Source: Pseudomonas taiwanensis (GTDB taxonomy: Bacteria; Pseudomonadota; Gammaproteobacteria; Pseudomonadales; Pseudomonadaceae). Taken from it: a stretch of DNA of 64,000 nt. Below are positions 41,809-50,744 of the stretch, piece after piece. The stretch's first letter is position 1, and each line of letters begins with the position of its first letter. The stretch spans positions 1-64,000 of the forward strand of contig NZ_QJRF01000071.1 of the NCBI RefSeq assembly GCF_013393345.1. The letters are read 5' to 3'. A model generated the notes under the pieces. It saw only the letters and a list, made by a program, of their open reading frames with translations, was not told the DNA's origin and searched no databases. Position numbers and translations under genes: made by a program.

Positions 41809-42513
41809 TCATGCCTGGGAGTGACGCTGGTACAGCCAGGCAGCGGCCCAGCCGAGCACCATCCAGAACGCGGCATTGGTGATCAGCGAAGCCGCAATGA
41901 ACTCATGCCCCAGCGCTTCAGGCGCCAGGCTGGAGTGCACTTCGGGCTGTGGCGCGCCAATTACGTGCGGAATCACCAGAACGACGATTCCGACTACACG
42001 CAGCGCCCAATGACGGCCGAAGGCGATCAGGGCGAGACCCGCGGCAGTGGAGGCAGCGGTGCCGATCCACCAGGTCTGGCGCTGGGCCAGGTCGGCGGCT
42101 GCGGTACCGGGCAGTTCCGGTGGTAGGCCGAGGGACGGCGCGAGGGCAAAGGTGGCGAAACCGCCCAGGCCCCAGAGCAGGCCCTGCCAGGTACGGCTCG
42201 GGCCGCGCAGGCTGAACAGTCCGGCGAGGATCAGGGCGAAACCAACGGCTACCACCAGGTTGCTGCCCCCTGTGGAAAGGGTCCGCTGCCAGCCATCTTC
42301 CGGGGCCCAGGCCTCGTCGCTGTGTTCATGGGTGTGCGCGACAGCCGCGCCGCCATGCTCATGGTCGTGCTCCACCTGTGCGGCAGGCTCGGCGCTTTCA
42401 TAGGTTTCCGCCTGGAGAATCAGCGGGGTTACCCACAGGGTCTGCAGCAGGGTCAGCACCAGGGCGGCGATCAGGCCTGCGAAACCGGCGGTCTGGGCGA
42501 TGCGCTTGATCAT
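41809..42513 (-). CDS. cbtA: Cobalt transporter subunit CbtA
   Basis: A 234-residue membrane protein with about five to six helices and a histidine-rich loop (VEHDHEHGGAAVAHTHEHSD) after the first helix, matching the CbtA family predicted to carry cobalt. It starts 11 bp after cbtB and is followed by cobE. The B12 riboswitch upstream links its expression to cobalamin status. Confidence 0.9.
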   Translation of the reverse strand: MIKRIAQTAGFAGLIAALVLTLLQTLWVTPLILQAETYESAEPAAQVEHDHEHGGAAVAHTHEHSDEAWAPEDGWQRTLSTGGSNLVVAVGFALILAGLFSLRGPSRTWQGLLWGLGGFATFALAPSLGLPPELPGTAAADLAQRQTWWIGTAASTAAGLALIAFGRHWALRVVGIVVLVIPHVIGAPQPEVHSSLAPEALGHEFIAASLITNAAFWMVLGWAAAWLYQRHSQA

Positions 42514-42524
42514 CCGGAAATCAC

Positions 42525-42710
42525 TCAATGGCAGGGGAAGGCGGCACTGTGGCGGGTGTCGTGCGCGGCGTTGTGCACAGCCTCGACATGCGAGAACCCG
42601 GCGAAATACACCAGGGACAGGCCGAGCAGGCTGGTGCCAATGGCCAACACCAGGCGCTGGGCCAGGGTCGAGGAGGAAGCGGCGGAATGGGACAGGGTGC
42701 GGCTGGACAT
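42525..42710 (-). CDS. cbtB: Cobalt transporter subunit CbtB
   Basis: A 61-residue single-helix protein. After a serine-rich N terminus comes the helix LVLAIGTSLLGLSLVYFAGF and a C-terminal histidine cluster HVEAVHNAAHDTRHSAAFPCH, as in CbtB proteins paired with CbtA. SD GAGGG lies seven bases before ATG and inside a small hairpin (42719-42748). Confidence 0.92.
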   Translation of the reverse strand: MSSRTLSHSAASSSTLAQRLVLAIGTSLLGLSLVYFAGFSHVEAVHNAAHDTRHSAAFPCH

Positions 42711-42718
42711 GGAGGTTC

Positions 42719-42748
42719 CCTCTGCATTGATAACGATACCGGCAGAGG
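42719..42748 (-). promoter_or_regulatory. Hairpin over the cbtB ribosome-binding site
   Basis: CCTCTGC and GCAGAGG are 7-bp complements around 16 bases in the cbtB leader. The 3' arm contains the GAGGG Shine-Dalgarno, so pairing would block ribosome binding. It lies downstream of the cobalamin riboswitch and may be its expression platform. Confidence 0.55.
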
Positions 42749-42826
42749 AACGCGCGCGAGGGAAGCGGGCGCAGGCGCACCCAGATTTCCGGCTTGCGCC
42801 CGCCCACCGCGGGTTGCCAAAACGTG

Positions 42827-42993
42827 ATCAGGCCGGTCTCCGGGCTCGCGACGCCTGCCAGGGGCAGGATGGGCATGCCTTCCCATGCCGTGTCGGCACA
42901 GTGGCGTACTTAACCCTACGATCGCTTACCGTTGCGGGGGCAGCGTCGGACTAGTCCGCAAATGGACGCACCGACTTCCCGTTTCACCTCGCG
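42827..42993 (-). promoter_or_regulatory. Cobalamin riboswitch upstream of cbtB
   Basis: The minus strand contains AGGTGAAACGGGAAGTCGGT, the core GCTGCCCCCGCAACGG, GCCACTGTGCC, GGGAAGGC and the B12-box-like GAGCCCGGAGACCGGCCTG, all in the class order. It should repress cbtBA-cobEM when adenosylcobalamin is plentiful. Confidence 0.93.
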
Positions 42994-43105
42994 TACGGCG
43001 ACGCAAGGCACCTGAAAAAACCGTGCTAGGACATCACGAGTCCGATCAAGCGTCAACTGTCGCGATTGACCGCCTCCCGCCTGCTGCGTAGCCTTCGCCC
43101 TTTCG

Positions 43106-43272
43106 AGGTTCTCCGGTCGATGCGCCGGAGCTAAGAGGGAACGTGGTCAAGGCCACGGCTGCCCCCGCAACTGTGAACGCCCCCAAGGCCCTTCGATATG
43201 CCACTGCGCAAGCGGGAAGGCGAAGGTGCCGCGCAACGCGCAGGGTCGTGAGCCAGGAGACCTGCCTCGACG
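43106..43272 (+). promoter_or_regulatory. Cobalamin riboswitch upstream of cobW
   Basis: The plus strand has GAGGGAACGTGG, the core GGCTGCCCCCGCAACTGTGA, GCCACTGCGC, GCGGGAAGGC and the B12 box GAGCCAGGAGACCTGCC. It precedes cobW by 104 bases and should control cobW-cobN. It lies back-to-back with the riboswitch of cbtB on the other strand. Confidence 0.95.
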
Positions 43273-43375
43273 AATTTCCAGACAACCGGGCGGGGTGATC
43301 CGGTGGCGAATCCGTTGCGCGGGGCGAGTCCCGCTGCGTTCGTCATGCCCGCCGACCGACCACGCAGAGGCGCGC

Positions 43376-44428
43376 ATGAAAACCCTGGCCAAGCTCCCCG
43401 TCACCATCGTTACCGGCTTTCTCGGCGCCGGTAAGACCACCCTCCTGCGCCACATGCTGGACAACGCGGAAGGTCGCCGTATCGCGGTGATCGTCAACGA
43501 GTTCGGCGAGCTGGGCATCGACGGCGAAATCCTCAAGCAGTGCTCCATCGGGTGCACCGAGGAAGAGGCCGTGGGCCGCGTCTTCGAGTTGGCCAACGGC
43601 TGCCTCTGCTGCACCGTGCAGGAAGAATTCTTCCCGGTGATGCGTGAGCTGGTGGCGCGTCGTGGTGACCTTGACCAGATCCTCATCGAAACCTCCGGCC
43701 TCGCCCTGCCCAAGCCCCTGGTGCAGGCCTTCCAGTGGCCGGAAATCCGCAATGCCTGCACCGTCGACGCGGTGATCACCGTGGTCGACAGTCCGGCCGT
43801 GGCCGCCGGCACCTTCGCCGCGCACCCCGAGCAGGTGGACGAACAGCGCAAGCAAGACCCGAACCTCGACCATGAATCCCCGCTGCACGAGCTGTTCGAA
43901 GACCAGCTCGCCAGCGCCGACCTGGTGGTGCTGAACAAGGCCGACCTGCTCGACGCCGAAGCCCTCGCCGCCGTGCGCGCCGAAGTGGCCGAGGAACTGC
44001 CGCCGGCCGTGAAGATCGTCGAAGCCAGCTCCGGCAAAATCCCGCTCGATGTCCTGCTGGGCCTGAACGCCGAGGCCGAATTGCACATCGACAGCCGCGC
44101 CACTCACCACGATCACGAAGGTCATGAAGACCACGACCACGACGAGTTCGACTCCTTCCATGTCGACCTTCCGGAAGTCGAAGAAGCCGCGCTGATCGCC
44201 GCCCTCGGCCAGCTTGTTGAGCGCCATGCCGTCCTGCGTATCAAGGGCTTCGCCGCCATCCCCGGCAAACCCATGCGCCTGCTGGTCCAGGGCGTCGGCA
44301 AGCGCTTCGACAAGCACTTCGACCGCAAATGGCTGACCGACGAGCCGCGTGGCACCCGCCTGGTGGTGATCGGTCAGGAGCTGGACCAGGCAGTGATCGT
44401 CAACGAACTGCGTACGGCACTCGCATGA
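43376..44428 (+). CDS. cobW: CobW metal-chaperone GTPase
   Basis: A 350-residue COG0523 GTPase. P-loop TGFLGAGKTT, the zinc/cobalt-binding GCLCCTV and the guanine motif NKAD are intact. A histidine-rich segment (HHDHEGHEDHDHDEFDSFH) follows the GTPase core, and a CobW C-terminal domain ends the protein. It probably delivers cobalt to the CobN chelatase, whose gene begins 22 bp downstream. Confidence 0.93.
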   Translation: MKTLAKLPVTIVTGFLGAGKTTLLRHMLDNAEGRRIAVIVNEFGELGIDGEILKQCSIGCTEEEAVGRVFELANGCLCCTVQEEFFPVMRELVARRGDLDQILIETSGLALPKPLVQAFQWPEIRNACTVDAVITVVDSPAVAAGTFAAHPEQVDEQRKQDPNLDHESPLHELFEDQLASADLVVLNKADLLDAEALAAVRAEVAEELPPAVKIVEASSGKIPLDVLLGLNAEAELHIDSRATHHDHEGHEDHDHDEFDSFHVDLPEVEEAALIAALGQLVERHAVLRIKGFAAIPGKPMRLLVQGVGKRFDKHFDRKWLTDEPRGTRLVVIGQELDQAVIVNELRTALA

Positions 44429-44450
44429 GGCACGGACAGCAGTAAAGGCC

Positions 44451-47400
44451 ATGCACCTCCTACGCACCCAGCCCGGCGGCTTCGTCCCCGACGACGGCAT
44501 CGCCCACCTGGCCCAGACGCCCGCCGAACTGGTGATCCTCTGCAGCGGCGATTCGCATCTGGCGCTACTGGCCGAAGCCGCCCGCGAATTGCCCGAGGAC
44601 TACCCGAGCCTGCGCCTGGCCAACCCCATGCAGCTGCAGAATCACGCCTCGGTGGACCTCTACGTCGACGAGGTGCTGCAGCACGCCAGGGTCATCCTCA
44701 TCTCGGTGCATGGCGGTGTGGGTTACTGGCGCTACGGCATCGAGCAGCTGGTGGCATTGGCCGAGCGCGGTGCGAAGCTGATCCTGGTGCCCGGCGACGA
44801 CCGTCCCGATCCGGAACTGGCCGGCCTGTGCAACGTCCCGACGGAAGATGCCGAACGCCTCTGGCAGTACCTGCGCCAAGGCGGCCTCGACAATGCTCGG
44901 CAGCTCTTCAGTTGCGTGGCCACCCGTTGGCTGGGGCGGGATTACCCCTGGACTGAACCAAGGGTTCTCCCACGCGTTGCCCTCTACCACCCTCGCATTC
45001 GCCCCGCGCAATTGGCGGATTGGCAGGCCGAGTGGCAAGCCGACCAGCCCGTGGCCGCCCTGCTCTTCTACCGCACCCACTTGCAGGCTGCGAATACCGC
45101 CTTCATCGACGCCTTCTGTGAGCGTCTGGCTAGCCAGGGCCTGAATCCCCTGCCCATCGCCGTCGCCAGCCTCAAGGAAGCCGAGTGCCTGGAGGCTGTG
45201 GAAAACTGGCTGGACGCCGCAAGTGCCGGGCTAATCATCAACACCACGGGATTCGCCCAGTCCAACCCCGACGCCCCCAGCCTGCGCCCCTTCCGCCGCG
45301 ATATCCCGGTGCTGCAGGCCATCTGCTCGCTGGACAACGAATCGCTCTGGCGCGACAACCCGCAAGGCCTCGGCCCACGCGACCTGGCCATGCACATCGC
45401 CTTGCCGGAACTGGACGGCCGCATCATCACCCGGCCGATCAGCTTCAAGGGCATGGCCTGGCGCAGCGAGCGCAGTCAGAGCGACGTGGTCTGCTACCTG
45501 CCGCACGGCGAGCGCATGGACTTCGTCGCCGAACTGGGACAACGCTGGTGCACACTTTCGCGCAAGGCCAATGCCGACAAGCGTGTCGCGCTGATCCTCG
45601 CCAACTACCCCACTCGCGATGGCCGCATCGGCAACGGTGTCGGGCTGGATACCCCCGCCGCCGCGCTGAACATCCTTCGCGCACTGGAGGCCGAAGGCTA
45701 TCCGCTCGCCGGACTGCCGGAGAGCGGCACCGCCCTTATCCACTGCCTGCTGGGTGGGGTCAGCAATGACCTGGACAGCCTCGATGCGCGCCCCTGCGCC
45801 CAGAGCCTGGCCCTCGCCGACTACCTCGACTGCTTCGCCCGGCTGCCCGAAGCCAACCAGCGTGCCGTGCGCGAACGCTGGGGTGAGCCGCAGCAGGACC
45901 CGATGTTCCGCAGCGGCCGCATGATGGTCGCCGGACTGCGTTTCGGCCTCGCCTTCGTCGGCATCCAACCAGCGCGCGGTTACCAGCTCGACCCAGCAGC
46001 CATCTACCACGACGCCGACCTCGTACCGCCCCATGGCTATCTCGCCTTCTACTTCTGGTTGCGCGAGGTGTTCGCCGCCGATGCCCTGATCCACGTCGGC
46101 AAGCACGGCAACCTGGAATGGCTGCCGGGCAAGGGCGTCGGCCTGTCCGCCGAATGCTGGCCGGATGCCGTAATGGGCCCGCTGCCGAACATCTACCCCT
46201 TCATCGTCAACGACCCCGGCGAAGGTGCGCAGGCCAAGCGCCGCGCGCAGGCGGTGATCATCGACCACCTGATGCCGCCGCTGACCCGCGCCGAGAACTA
46301 CGGCCCCCTGCGCGACCTGGAGCGGCTGGCCGACGAGTACTACGACGCCTCCCTGCTGGACCCGCGTCGCGCCGTGCAGTTGCGTGGGGAAATCCTCGAG
46401 TTGGTGAAGGCCACCGCCCTGGATCGCGAGCTGAACCTGGTCATCAACGACGACCCGGAAAGCTGGCTGCCGCAACTGGATGCCTACCTCTGCGACCTCA
46501 AGGAATCGCAGATCCGCGACGGCCTCCATGTATTCGGCGAATCCCCGAGCGGACGCCTGCGGAACGATACCTTGCTGTCCCTGGTGCGGATTCCGCGCGG
46601 CGACGGCAAGGGCGCCAACGCCAGCCTGCTGCGCGCCCTGGCCAGCGACCTGCAACTGGGCCGCGACCCGCTCGACCTCAACTTCGCAGAGCCCTGGGAT
46701 GGCCCGCGCCCGGCGGTGCTTGAGGCCGTCAGCGATGACCCCTGGCGCAGCAACGGCGACACCCGAGAACGCATGGAAATGCTGGCGCTAGGCCTGATCG
46801 AGACCCGCGACTTCGGCTCCATCGGCCCCGCCAGCGATGTGGTTATCCACAACCTGCGCGCAGTGATCGCCCCCAGCCTGGATGCCTGCGGCAGTGCCGA
46901 GATCGGCGGTGTGCTGTCCGCCCTGGAAGGCCGTTTCGTCCCGCCCGGCCCCAGCGGCGCACCCAGTCGCGGACGTCTCGACGTGCTGCCCACGGGACGT
47001 AACTTCTTCACCGTGGACGTACGCAACCTGCCCACGCCCACGGCTTGGCGCCTGGGCTTCCAGTCCGCCAACCTGCTGCTGGAACGCCACCTGCAGGACC
47101 ACGGTGACTACCTGCGCCAGCTCGGCATTTCCGTCTGGGGCACCGCCACCATGCGCACCGGCGGCGACGACATCGCCCAGGCCCTGGCATTGATGGGCGT
47201 GCGCCCGGTTTGGCAGGCCGGCAGCCAGCGCGTGGAAGACTTTGAAATCCTGCCGCTGTCCCTCCTCGACCGCCCACGGGTGGATGTGACGCTGCGGGTG
47301 TCGGGCTTCTTCCGTGATGCCTTCGCCAACCTTATTCGCCTGTTCGACGCCGCAGTGCAGGCAGTGGCCGACCTGGACGAGCCTGAGGATATGAACCCCC

Positions 47401-48185
47401 TCGCCGCCCGCGTGAAGCAGGAAACCACGCGTCTCGCTGCCGAAGGCATCAGTTCCGAAATCGCCCGCCTGCAAGCCGGCTGGCGAGTGTTCGGTGCCCA
47501 ACCCGGCGCCTACGGCGCAGGCGTGCAGGGCGCCATCGAAGAGCGCCAGTGGCAGGACCGTGCCGAACTGGCCGAGGTCTACCTCAACTGGGGTGGCTAC
47601 GCCTACGGCGCCCAGGATGCCGGCACGCCGGCGCGAGAACGCTTCGCCCAACGGCTGCAACGCCTGCAAGCCGTGCTGCAGAACCAGGACAACCGCGAGC
47701 ACGACATCCTCGATTCCAACGACTACTACCAGTTCCAGGGCGGCATGCTTGCCGCCGCCGAAACCCTGCGCGGCGAGAAAGTCGCCAGCTACCACGGCGA
47801 CCACAGCCAGCCGGATCTGCCACGCATCCGCTCCCTCAAGGAAGAACTCGCCCGCGTGGTCCGCTCCCGCGCGGCCAACCCGAAGTGGATCGCGGGCATG
47901 AAGCGCCACGGCTACAAGGGCGCCTTCGAGCTGGCGGCGACGGTGGACTACCTCTTCGCCTTCGACGCCACCAGCGAACTGGTGGACGACCACCAATACC
48001 AGCTACTGGCCGATGCCTACCTGCTGGACGACGACACCCGCGAATTCATCCGCCAGCACAACCCCGAAGCCCTGCGCGACATCGCCGAACGCCTGGTGGA
48101 AGCGCAGCAGCGCGGACTCTGGGAAAACCCCGGCGACTACCGCGAAGCCATCGAAAACCTGCTGCTGGACAGCGAGGAAGGCTGA
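44451..48185 (+). CDS. cobN: Cobaltochelatase large subunit CobN
   Basis: A 1244-residue subunit that binds hydrogenobyrinic acid a,c-diamide and inserts cobalt with two AAA+/VWA partners. Family landmarks include SVHGGVGYWRYGIEQL in the N-terminal part, HVGKHGNLEWLPGKGVGLS around residue 550, PTGRNFFTVDVRNLPT and WGTATMRTGGDDIAQALALMG. Length is typical. CobS and CobT are not seen; the ChlI-like and VWA genes at 50867-52524 are the probable partners. Confidence 0.95.
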   Translation: MHLLRTQPGGFVPDDGIAHLAQTPAELVILCSGDSHLALLAEAARELPEDYPSLRLANPMQLQNHASVDLYVDEVLQHARVILISVHGGVGYWRYGIEQLVALAERGAKLILVPGDDRPDPELAGLCNVPTEDAERLWQYLRQGGLDNARQLFSCVATRWLGRDYPWTEPRVLPRVALYHPRIRPAQLADWQAEWQADQPVAALLFYRTHLQAANTAFIDAFCERLASQGLNPLPIAVASLKEAECLEAVENWLDAASAGLIINTTGFAQSNPDAPSLRPFRRDIPVLQAICSLDNESLWRDNPQGLGPRDLAMHIALPELDGRIITRPISFKGMAWRSERSQSDVVCYLPHGERMDFVAELGQRWCTLSRKANADKRVALILANYPTRDGRIGNGVGLDTPAAALNILRALEAEGYPLAGLPESGTALIHCLLGGVSNDLDSLDARPCAQSLALADYLDCFARLPEANQRAVRERWGEPQQDPMFRSGRMMVAGLRFGLAFVGIQPARGYQLDPAAIYHDADLVPPHGYLAFYFWLREVFAADALIHVGKHGNLEWLPGKGVGLSAECWPDAVMGPLPNIYPFIVNDPGEGAQAKRRAQAVIIDHLMPPLTRAENYGPLRDLERLADEYYDASLLDPRRAVQLRGEILELVKATALDRELNLVINDDPESWLPQLDAYLCDLKESQIRDGLHVFGESPSGRLRNDTLLSLVRIPRGDGKGANASLLRALASDLQLGRDPLDLNFAEPWDGPRPAVLEAVSDDPWRSNGDTRERMEMLALGLIETRDFGSIGPASDVVIHNLRAVIAPSLDACGSAEIGGVLSALEGRFVPPGPSGAPSRGRLDVLPTGRNFFTVDVRNLPTPTAWRLGFQSANLLLERHLQDHGDYLRQLGISVWGTATMRTGGDDIAQALALMGVRPVWQAGSQRVEDFEILPLSLLDRPRVDVTLRVSGFFRDAFANLIRLFDAAVQAVADLDEPEDMNPLAARVKQETTRLAAEGISSEIARLQAGWRVFGAQPGAYGAGVQGAIEERQWQDRAELAEVYLNWGGYAYGAQDAGTPARERFAQRLQRLQAVLQNQDNREHDILDSNDYYQFQGGMLAAAETLRGEKVASYHGDHSQPDLPRIRSLKEELARVVRSRAANPKWIAGMKRHGYKGAFELAATVDYLFAFDATSELVDDHQYQLLADAYLLDDDTREFIRQHNPEALRDIAERLVEAQQRGLWENPGDYREAIENLLLDSEEG

Positions 48186-48245
48186 GGCCCGGAGCCCACG
48201 TGCAGACTGGCACTCCGCCTGTTGGGTTTCGTTCCTCTACCCAAC

Positions 48246-49139
48246 CTACTGGGGCGCGTGTTCCTCGTCCGGGTTGCGCTCGCCGGGCTCCTTGCCCTCC
48301 CGCGACATGTGTTCGATCACTGCATTGAGCTCGGCGCCCAGCAACAGCACCGCCGATGAGATGTAGAGATAAAGCAGCAGGATGATGATCGCGCCGATGC
48401 TGCCGTACATGGCGTTGTAGGTGGCGTAGTTCTTCGCGTAATAGCTGAAACCCAGCGAGGCCAGCAGCCACACCAGCACGGACAGCACCGATCCCGGCGT
48501 AATGAAACGGAACTCCTGTTTCACATCCGGCAGCAGGTAGTACAGCGCGGCCACCACCATCATCAGCAGCAGTACCGCGACGGGAATGCGCAGCCACTCC
48601 CAGAGCACGACCATCACCGCCTCGATGCCCAACTGCCCGGCCAGCCAGTTGATCACCTGTGGGCCCGTCACCATCAACGCCGCGGCCGTCAGGAGGAAAA
48701 TCGCAACCCCAATGGTGTAAAGCAGCGAGAGTGGAATGCGCTTCCATGCCGGACGCGATTCCTCGACGAAGTACGCGCGGTTCATCGCGTCCATGCTGAA
48801 TCGGATGGCCGAGGAGGATGACCAGAGCGCCACCACCACCCCCACGGAAAAGAGCCCCGGTTTCTGCGTCTGCAGCAGTTCGATGACGGGTTGCACCATA
48901 GCCATGGCATCTGCGGGCAGCACCAGCGATGCCTGGATCTGCAGCCACTCGAAGAACTCCGGCAAATGAAGGAAGCCGATCAGCGCGATGAGCAGCAGCA
49001 GGAAGGGAAACAACGAGAAGAATGCCTGGAACGCCAGCGCCGATGCATAGGTCGGGAGTTCGTCACTCATGAACTCTTTCAACGTGCGAACGACGATGGT
49101 GCGCCAACTCACGTTGTCCAGCCGCAGGAAACGGAACAT
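48246..49139 (-). CDS. YihY/UPF0761 family inner-membrane protein
   Basis: A 297-residue polytopic membrane protein of the YihY/BrkB family, once mislabelled ribonuclease BN. Landmarks are ASALAFQAFFSLFPFLLLLI near the N terminus, YAKNYATYNAMYGSIGAIII and the last helix with SSAVLLLGAELNA. Six helices are expected. Function is unknown, possibly transport. It is convergent with cobN and separates it from the DAHP synthase gene. Confidence 0.88.
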   Translation of the reverse strand: MFRFLRLDNVSWRTIVVRTLKEFMSDELPTYASALAFQAFFSLFPFLLLLIALIGFLHLPEFFEWLQIQASLVLPADAMAMVQPVIELLQTQKPGLFSVGVVVALWSSSSAIRFSMDAMNRAYFVEESRPAWKRIPLSLLYTIGVAIFLLTAAALMVTGPQVINWLAGQLGIEAVMVVLWEWLRIPVAVLLLMMVVAALYYLLPDVKQEFRFITPGSVLSVLVWLLASLGFSYYAKNYATYNAMYGSIGAIIILLLYLYISSAVLLLGAELNAVIEHMSREGKEPGERNPDEEHAPQ

Positions 49140-49258
49140 GGGTGGTCTCGCTCTTCCTCTCCCTTGTCAGCCAGTGGACGGGCGCGACCGCTGGGTAGTT
49201 CAAGTCGAAAGCTGGCGGGCCACTGAGCCCCCCCAGCTTGAGCGAGATTGTCGTGAGG

Positions 49259-50350
49259 TTATGACCGCAAACGGGCCGCCGCTTCGCGGAGGATGGCCTC
49301 GGTACCCTTCCAGCCCAGGCAGCCATCGGTGATCGAAACCCCGTAGCGCAAATCGCAGGACAGCGACTGCGCACCATCGAACAGGTGGCTCTCGATCATC
49401 ACCCCGCGCAGGGCGTTCTGTCCGGCCAGACGCTGGTCGATCACGTCTTCCAGTACTGCCGGCTGGCGCAGCGGGTCCTTGCCACTGTTGGCATGACTGC
49501 AATCGACCAGGATGCGCGGCGCGATACCGAGCTTCTCAAGTCCCTCGCGAGCCGCCTGCACGCTGGCCGCGTCATGGTTGGGGCCCTTGTGGCCGCCGCG
49601 CAGTACCAGGTGGGTATCCGCATTGCCGGCGGTCTGCACCAGCGACGGACGCCCTTCGTCATTGATGCCGAAATGCTGGTGGGCATGGGCGGCCGAGCGC
49701 ATGGCGTCGGTGGCGATGCCGAGGCTGCCGTCGGTTCCGTTCTTGAAGCCCACCGGCAGGTCCAGGCCGCTGACCATCTCGCGGTGGATCTGCGACTCGC
49801 TGGTGCGCGCACCGATGGCAGCCCAGCTCAGCAGATCGTCCAGGTAGCCGGCTACCAGCGGTTGCAGCAGCTCGGTCGCGACCGGCAGGCCCAGCTCGGC
49901 CATTTCCAGCATCAGCCGACGGCTTAGCGCCAACCCTTCCACCATGTCGCCACTGCCGTCCAGATGCGGATCGTAGACCAGGCCCTTCCAGCCCACGGTG
50001 GTGCGCGGCTTCTCGACGTAGGCGCGCATCACCAGCAGCAGCTGGTCACTGACTTCAGGCGCCAGGGCGGCGAGACGCCGGGCGTAGTCGAGGGCGGATT
50101 CCGGATCGTGGATGGAACAGGGACCGACCACCACCAGCAGGCGCGAATCCTCGCCATCCAGCACGGCTCGCACGGCCTCGCGCTGGGCGCGGATCTGGCG
50201 GGCGAGCTCATGGGTCAGCGGCAGGCGCTGGCGCAATTCGGCGGGGGTGGGCAGCGGCTGGGTGCTGCGCGATGGAGAAAGGGCGGCTTCCAGCGCAATG
50301 GCGTGGAGCGGCTGTACGGCAGTGGGCAGAACGGAAACGGACGAATTCAT
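49259..50350 (-). CDS. 3-deoxy-7-phosphoheptulonate synthase (class I DAHP synthase)
   Basis: A 363-residue first enzyme of the shikimate pathway, joining phosphoenolpyruvate and erythrose-4-phosphate. It is class I alpha (AroF/G/H type), with VVGPCSIHDPESALDYA, MRAYVEKPRTTVGWKGL, the GFKNGTDGS loop and LVDCSHANSGKDP. Feedback specificity cannot be read with confidence. ATG at 50350 is chosen over 50359 because GAGG lies nine bases upstream. The 516 bp upstream hold an attenuator with two aromatic-rich small ORFs. Confidence 0.94.
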   Translation of the reverse strand: MNSSVSVLPTAVQPLHAIALEAALSPSRSTQPLPTPAELRQRLPLTHELARQIRAQREAVRAVLDGEDSRLLVVVGPCSIHDPESALDYARRLAALAPEVSDQLLLVMRAYVEKPRTTVGWKGLVYDPHLDGSGDMVEGLALSRRLMLEMAELGLPVATELLQPLVAGYLDDLLSWAAIGARTSESQIHREMVSGLDLPVGFKNGTDGSLGIATDAMRSAAHAHQHFGINDEGRPSLVQTAGNADTHLVLRGGHKGPNHDAASVQAAREGLEKLGIAPRILVDCSHANSGKDPLRQPAVLEDVIDQRLAGQNALRGVMIESHLFDGAQSLSCDLRYGVSITDGCLGWKGTEAILREAAARLRS

Positions 50351-50392
50351 GACTGGCATCCTCAGCCGGCGCGGCTCGATCCGCGCGCGGCG

Positions 50393-50494
50393 CTATCTGG
50401 GTGTTCGATTCAAAGGTGTCTGAGCGGTGCTGGAACGGCTAAATCGCCAGTCGGAGTTGCGGTAATAGGTCTGGTAGGTGCGATAGCTGATCAT
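50393..50494 (-). CDS. Tyr-rich small ORF between attenuator and DAHP synthase
   Basis: A 33-codon frame opening MISYRTYQTYYRNSDWRF, with four Tyr codons in its first eleven and a Trp and Phe soon after. GAGG lies eight bases before its ATG, and an in-frame ATG seven codons earlier (50515) lacks a comparable site. It ends 42 bases before the DAHP synthase ATG. It could be a second control peptide whose translation rate influences the downstream start, or a simple upstream ORF. Confidence 0.55.
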   Translation of the reverse strand: MISYRTYQTYYRNSDWRFSRSSTAQTPLNRTPR

Positions 50495-50536
50495 GGTGCG
50501 ATCCTCGAATTTCATGTGTTTGGCCTTGTGGGCCGG

Positions 50537-50575
50537 AAAATAAAAACCCCCGGTCGGGTTGCCGACCGGGGGTTT
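50537..50575 (-). terminator. Attenuator terminator upstream of DAHP synthase
   Basis: On the minus strand ACCCCCGGTCGG pairs with CCGACCGGGGGT around a four-base loop, followed by TTTTATTTT. It is a strong intrinsic terminator lying between the leader peptide and the structural gene, 187 bases before the DAHP synthase ATG. Confidence 0.88.
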
Positions 50576-50611
50576 CGTGGAGCTTCGGTGGCGACCCTGC
50601 TGGAGTGGGCC

Positions 50612-50630
50612 GCCTGATTGGGTATCAGGC
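50612..50630 (-). promoter_or_regulatory. Hairpin at the leader-peptide stop codon
   Basis: GCCTGAT and ATCAGGC pair around ACCCA, enclosing the TGA of the leader ORF. The sequence ATACCCA within it is also complementary to TGGGTAT in the Tyr-Gly-Tyr-Trp control codons (50649-50655), so two exclusive structures are possible. Confidence 0.55.
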
Positions 50631-50744
50631 CAGCCCGTGGCTAAACCAATACCCATAGAAATAGCTGACCGCAGCGGCCACACGCACACGCGCCTGGGCC
50701 TTGGCCGGGCGAGCGATGAGCGAAGTGGAAGCGAGTTGCGGCAT
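50625..50744 (-). CDS. Aromatic-rich leader peptide of the DAHP synthase
   Basis: A 39-codon ORF with GGAG six bases before its ATG. Its C-terminal part is SYFYGYWFSHGLA: six of seven consecutive residues are Tyr, Phe or Trp. The stop lies 50 bases before a strong intrinsic terminator. This is the layout of ribosome-mediated attenuation: slow translation at the aromatic codons when charged tRNAs are scarce would favour read-through into the DAHP synthase gene. The identity of the sensed amino acid (Tyr most likely, three codons) is an inference. Confidence 0.82.
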   Translation of the reverse strand: MPQLASTSLIARPAKAQARVRVAAAVSYFYGYWFSHGLA

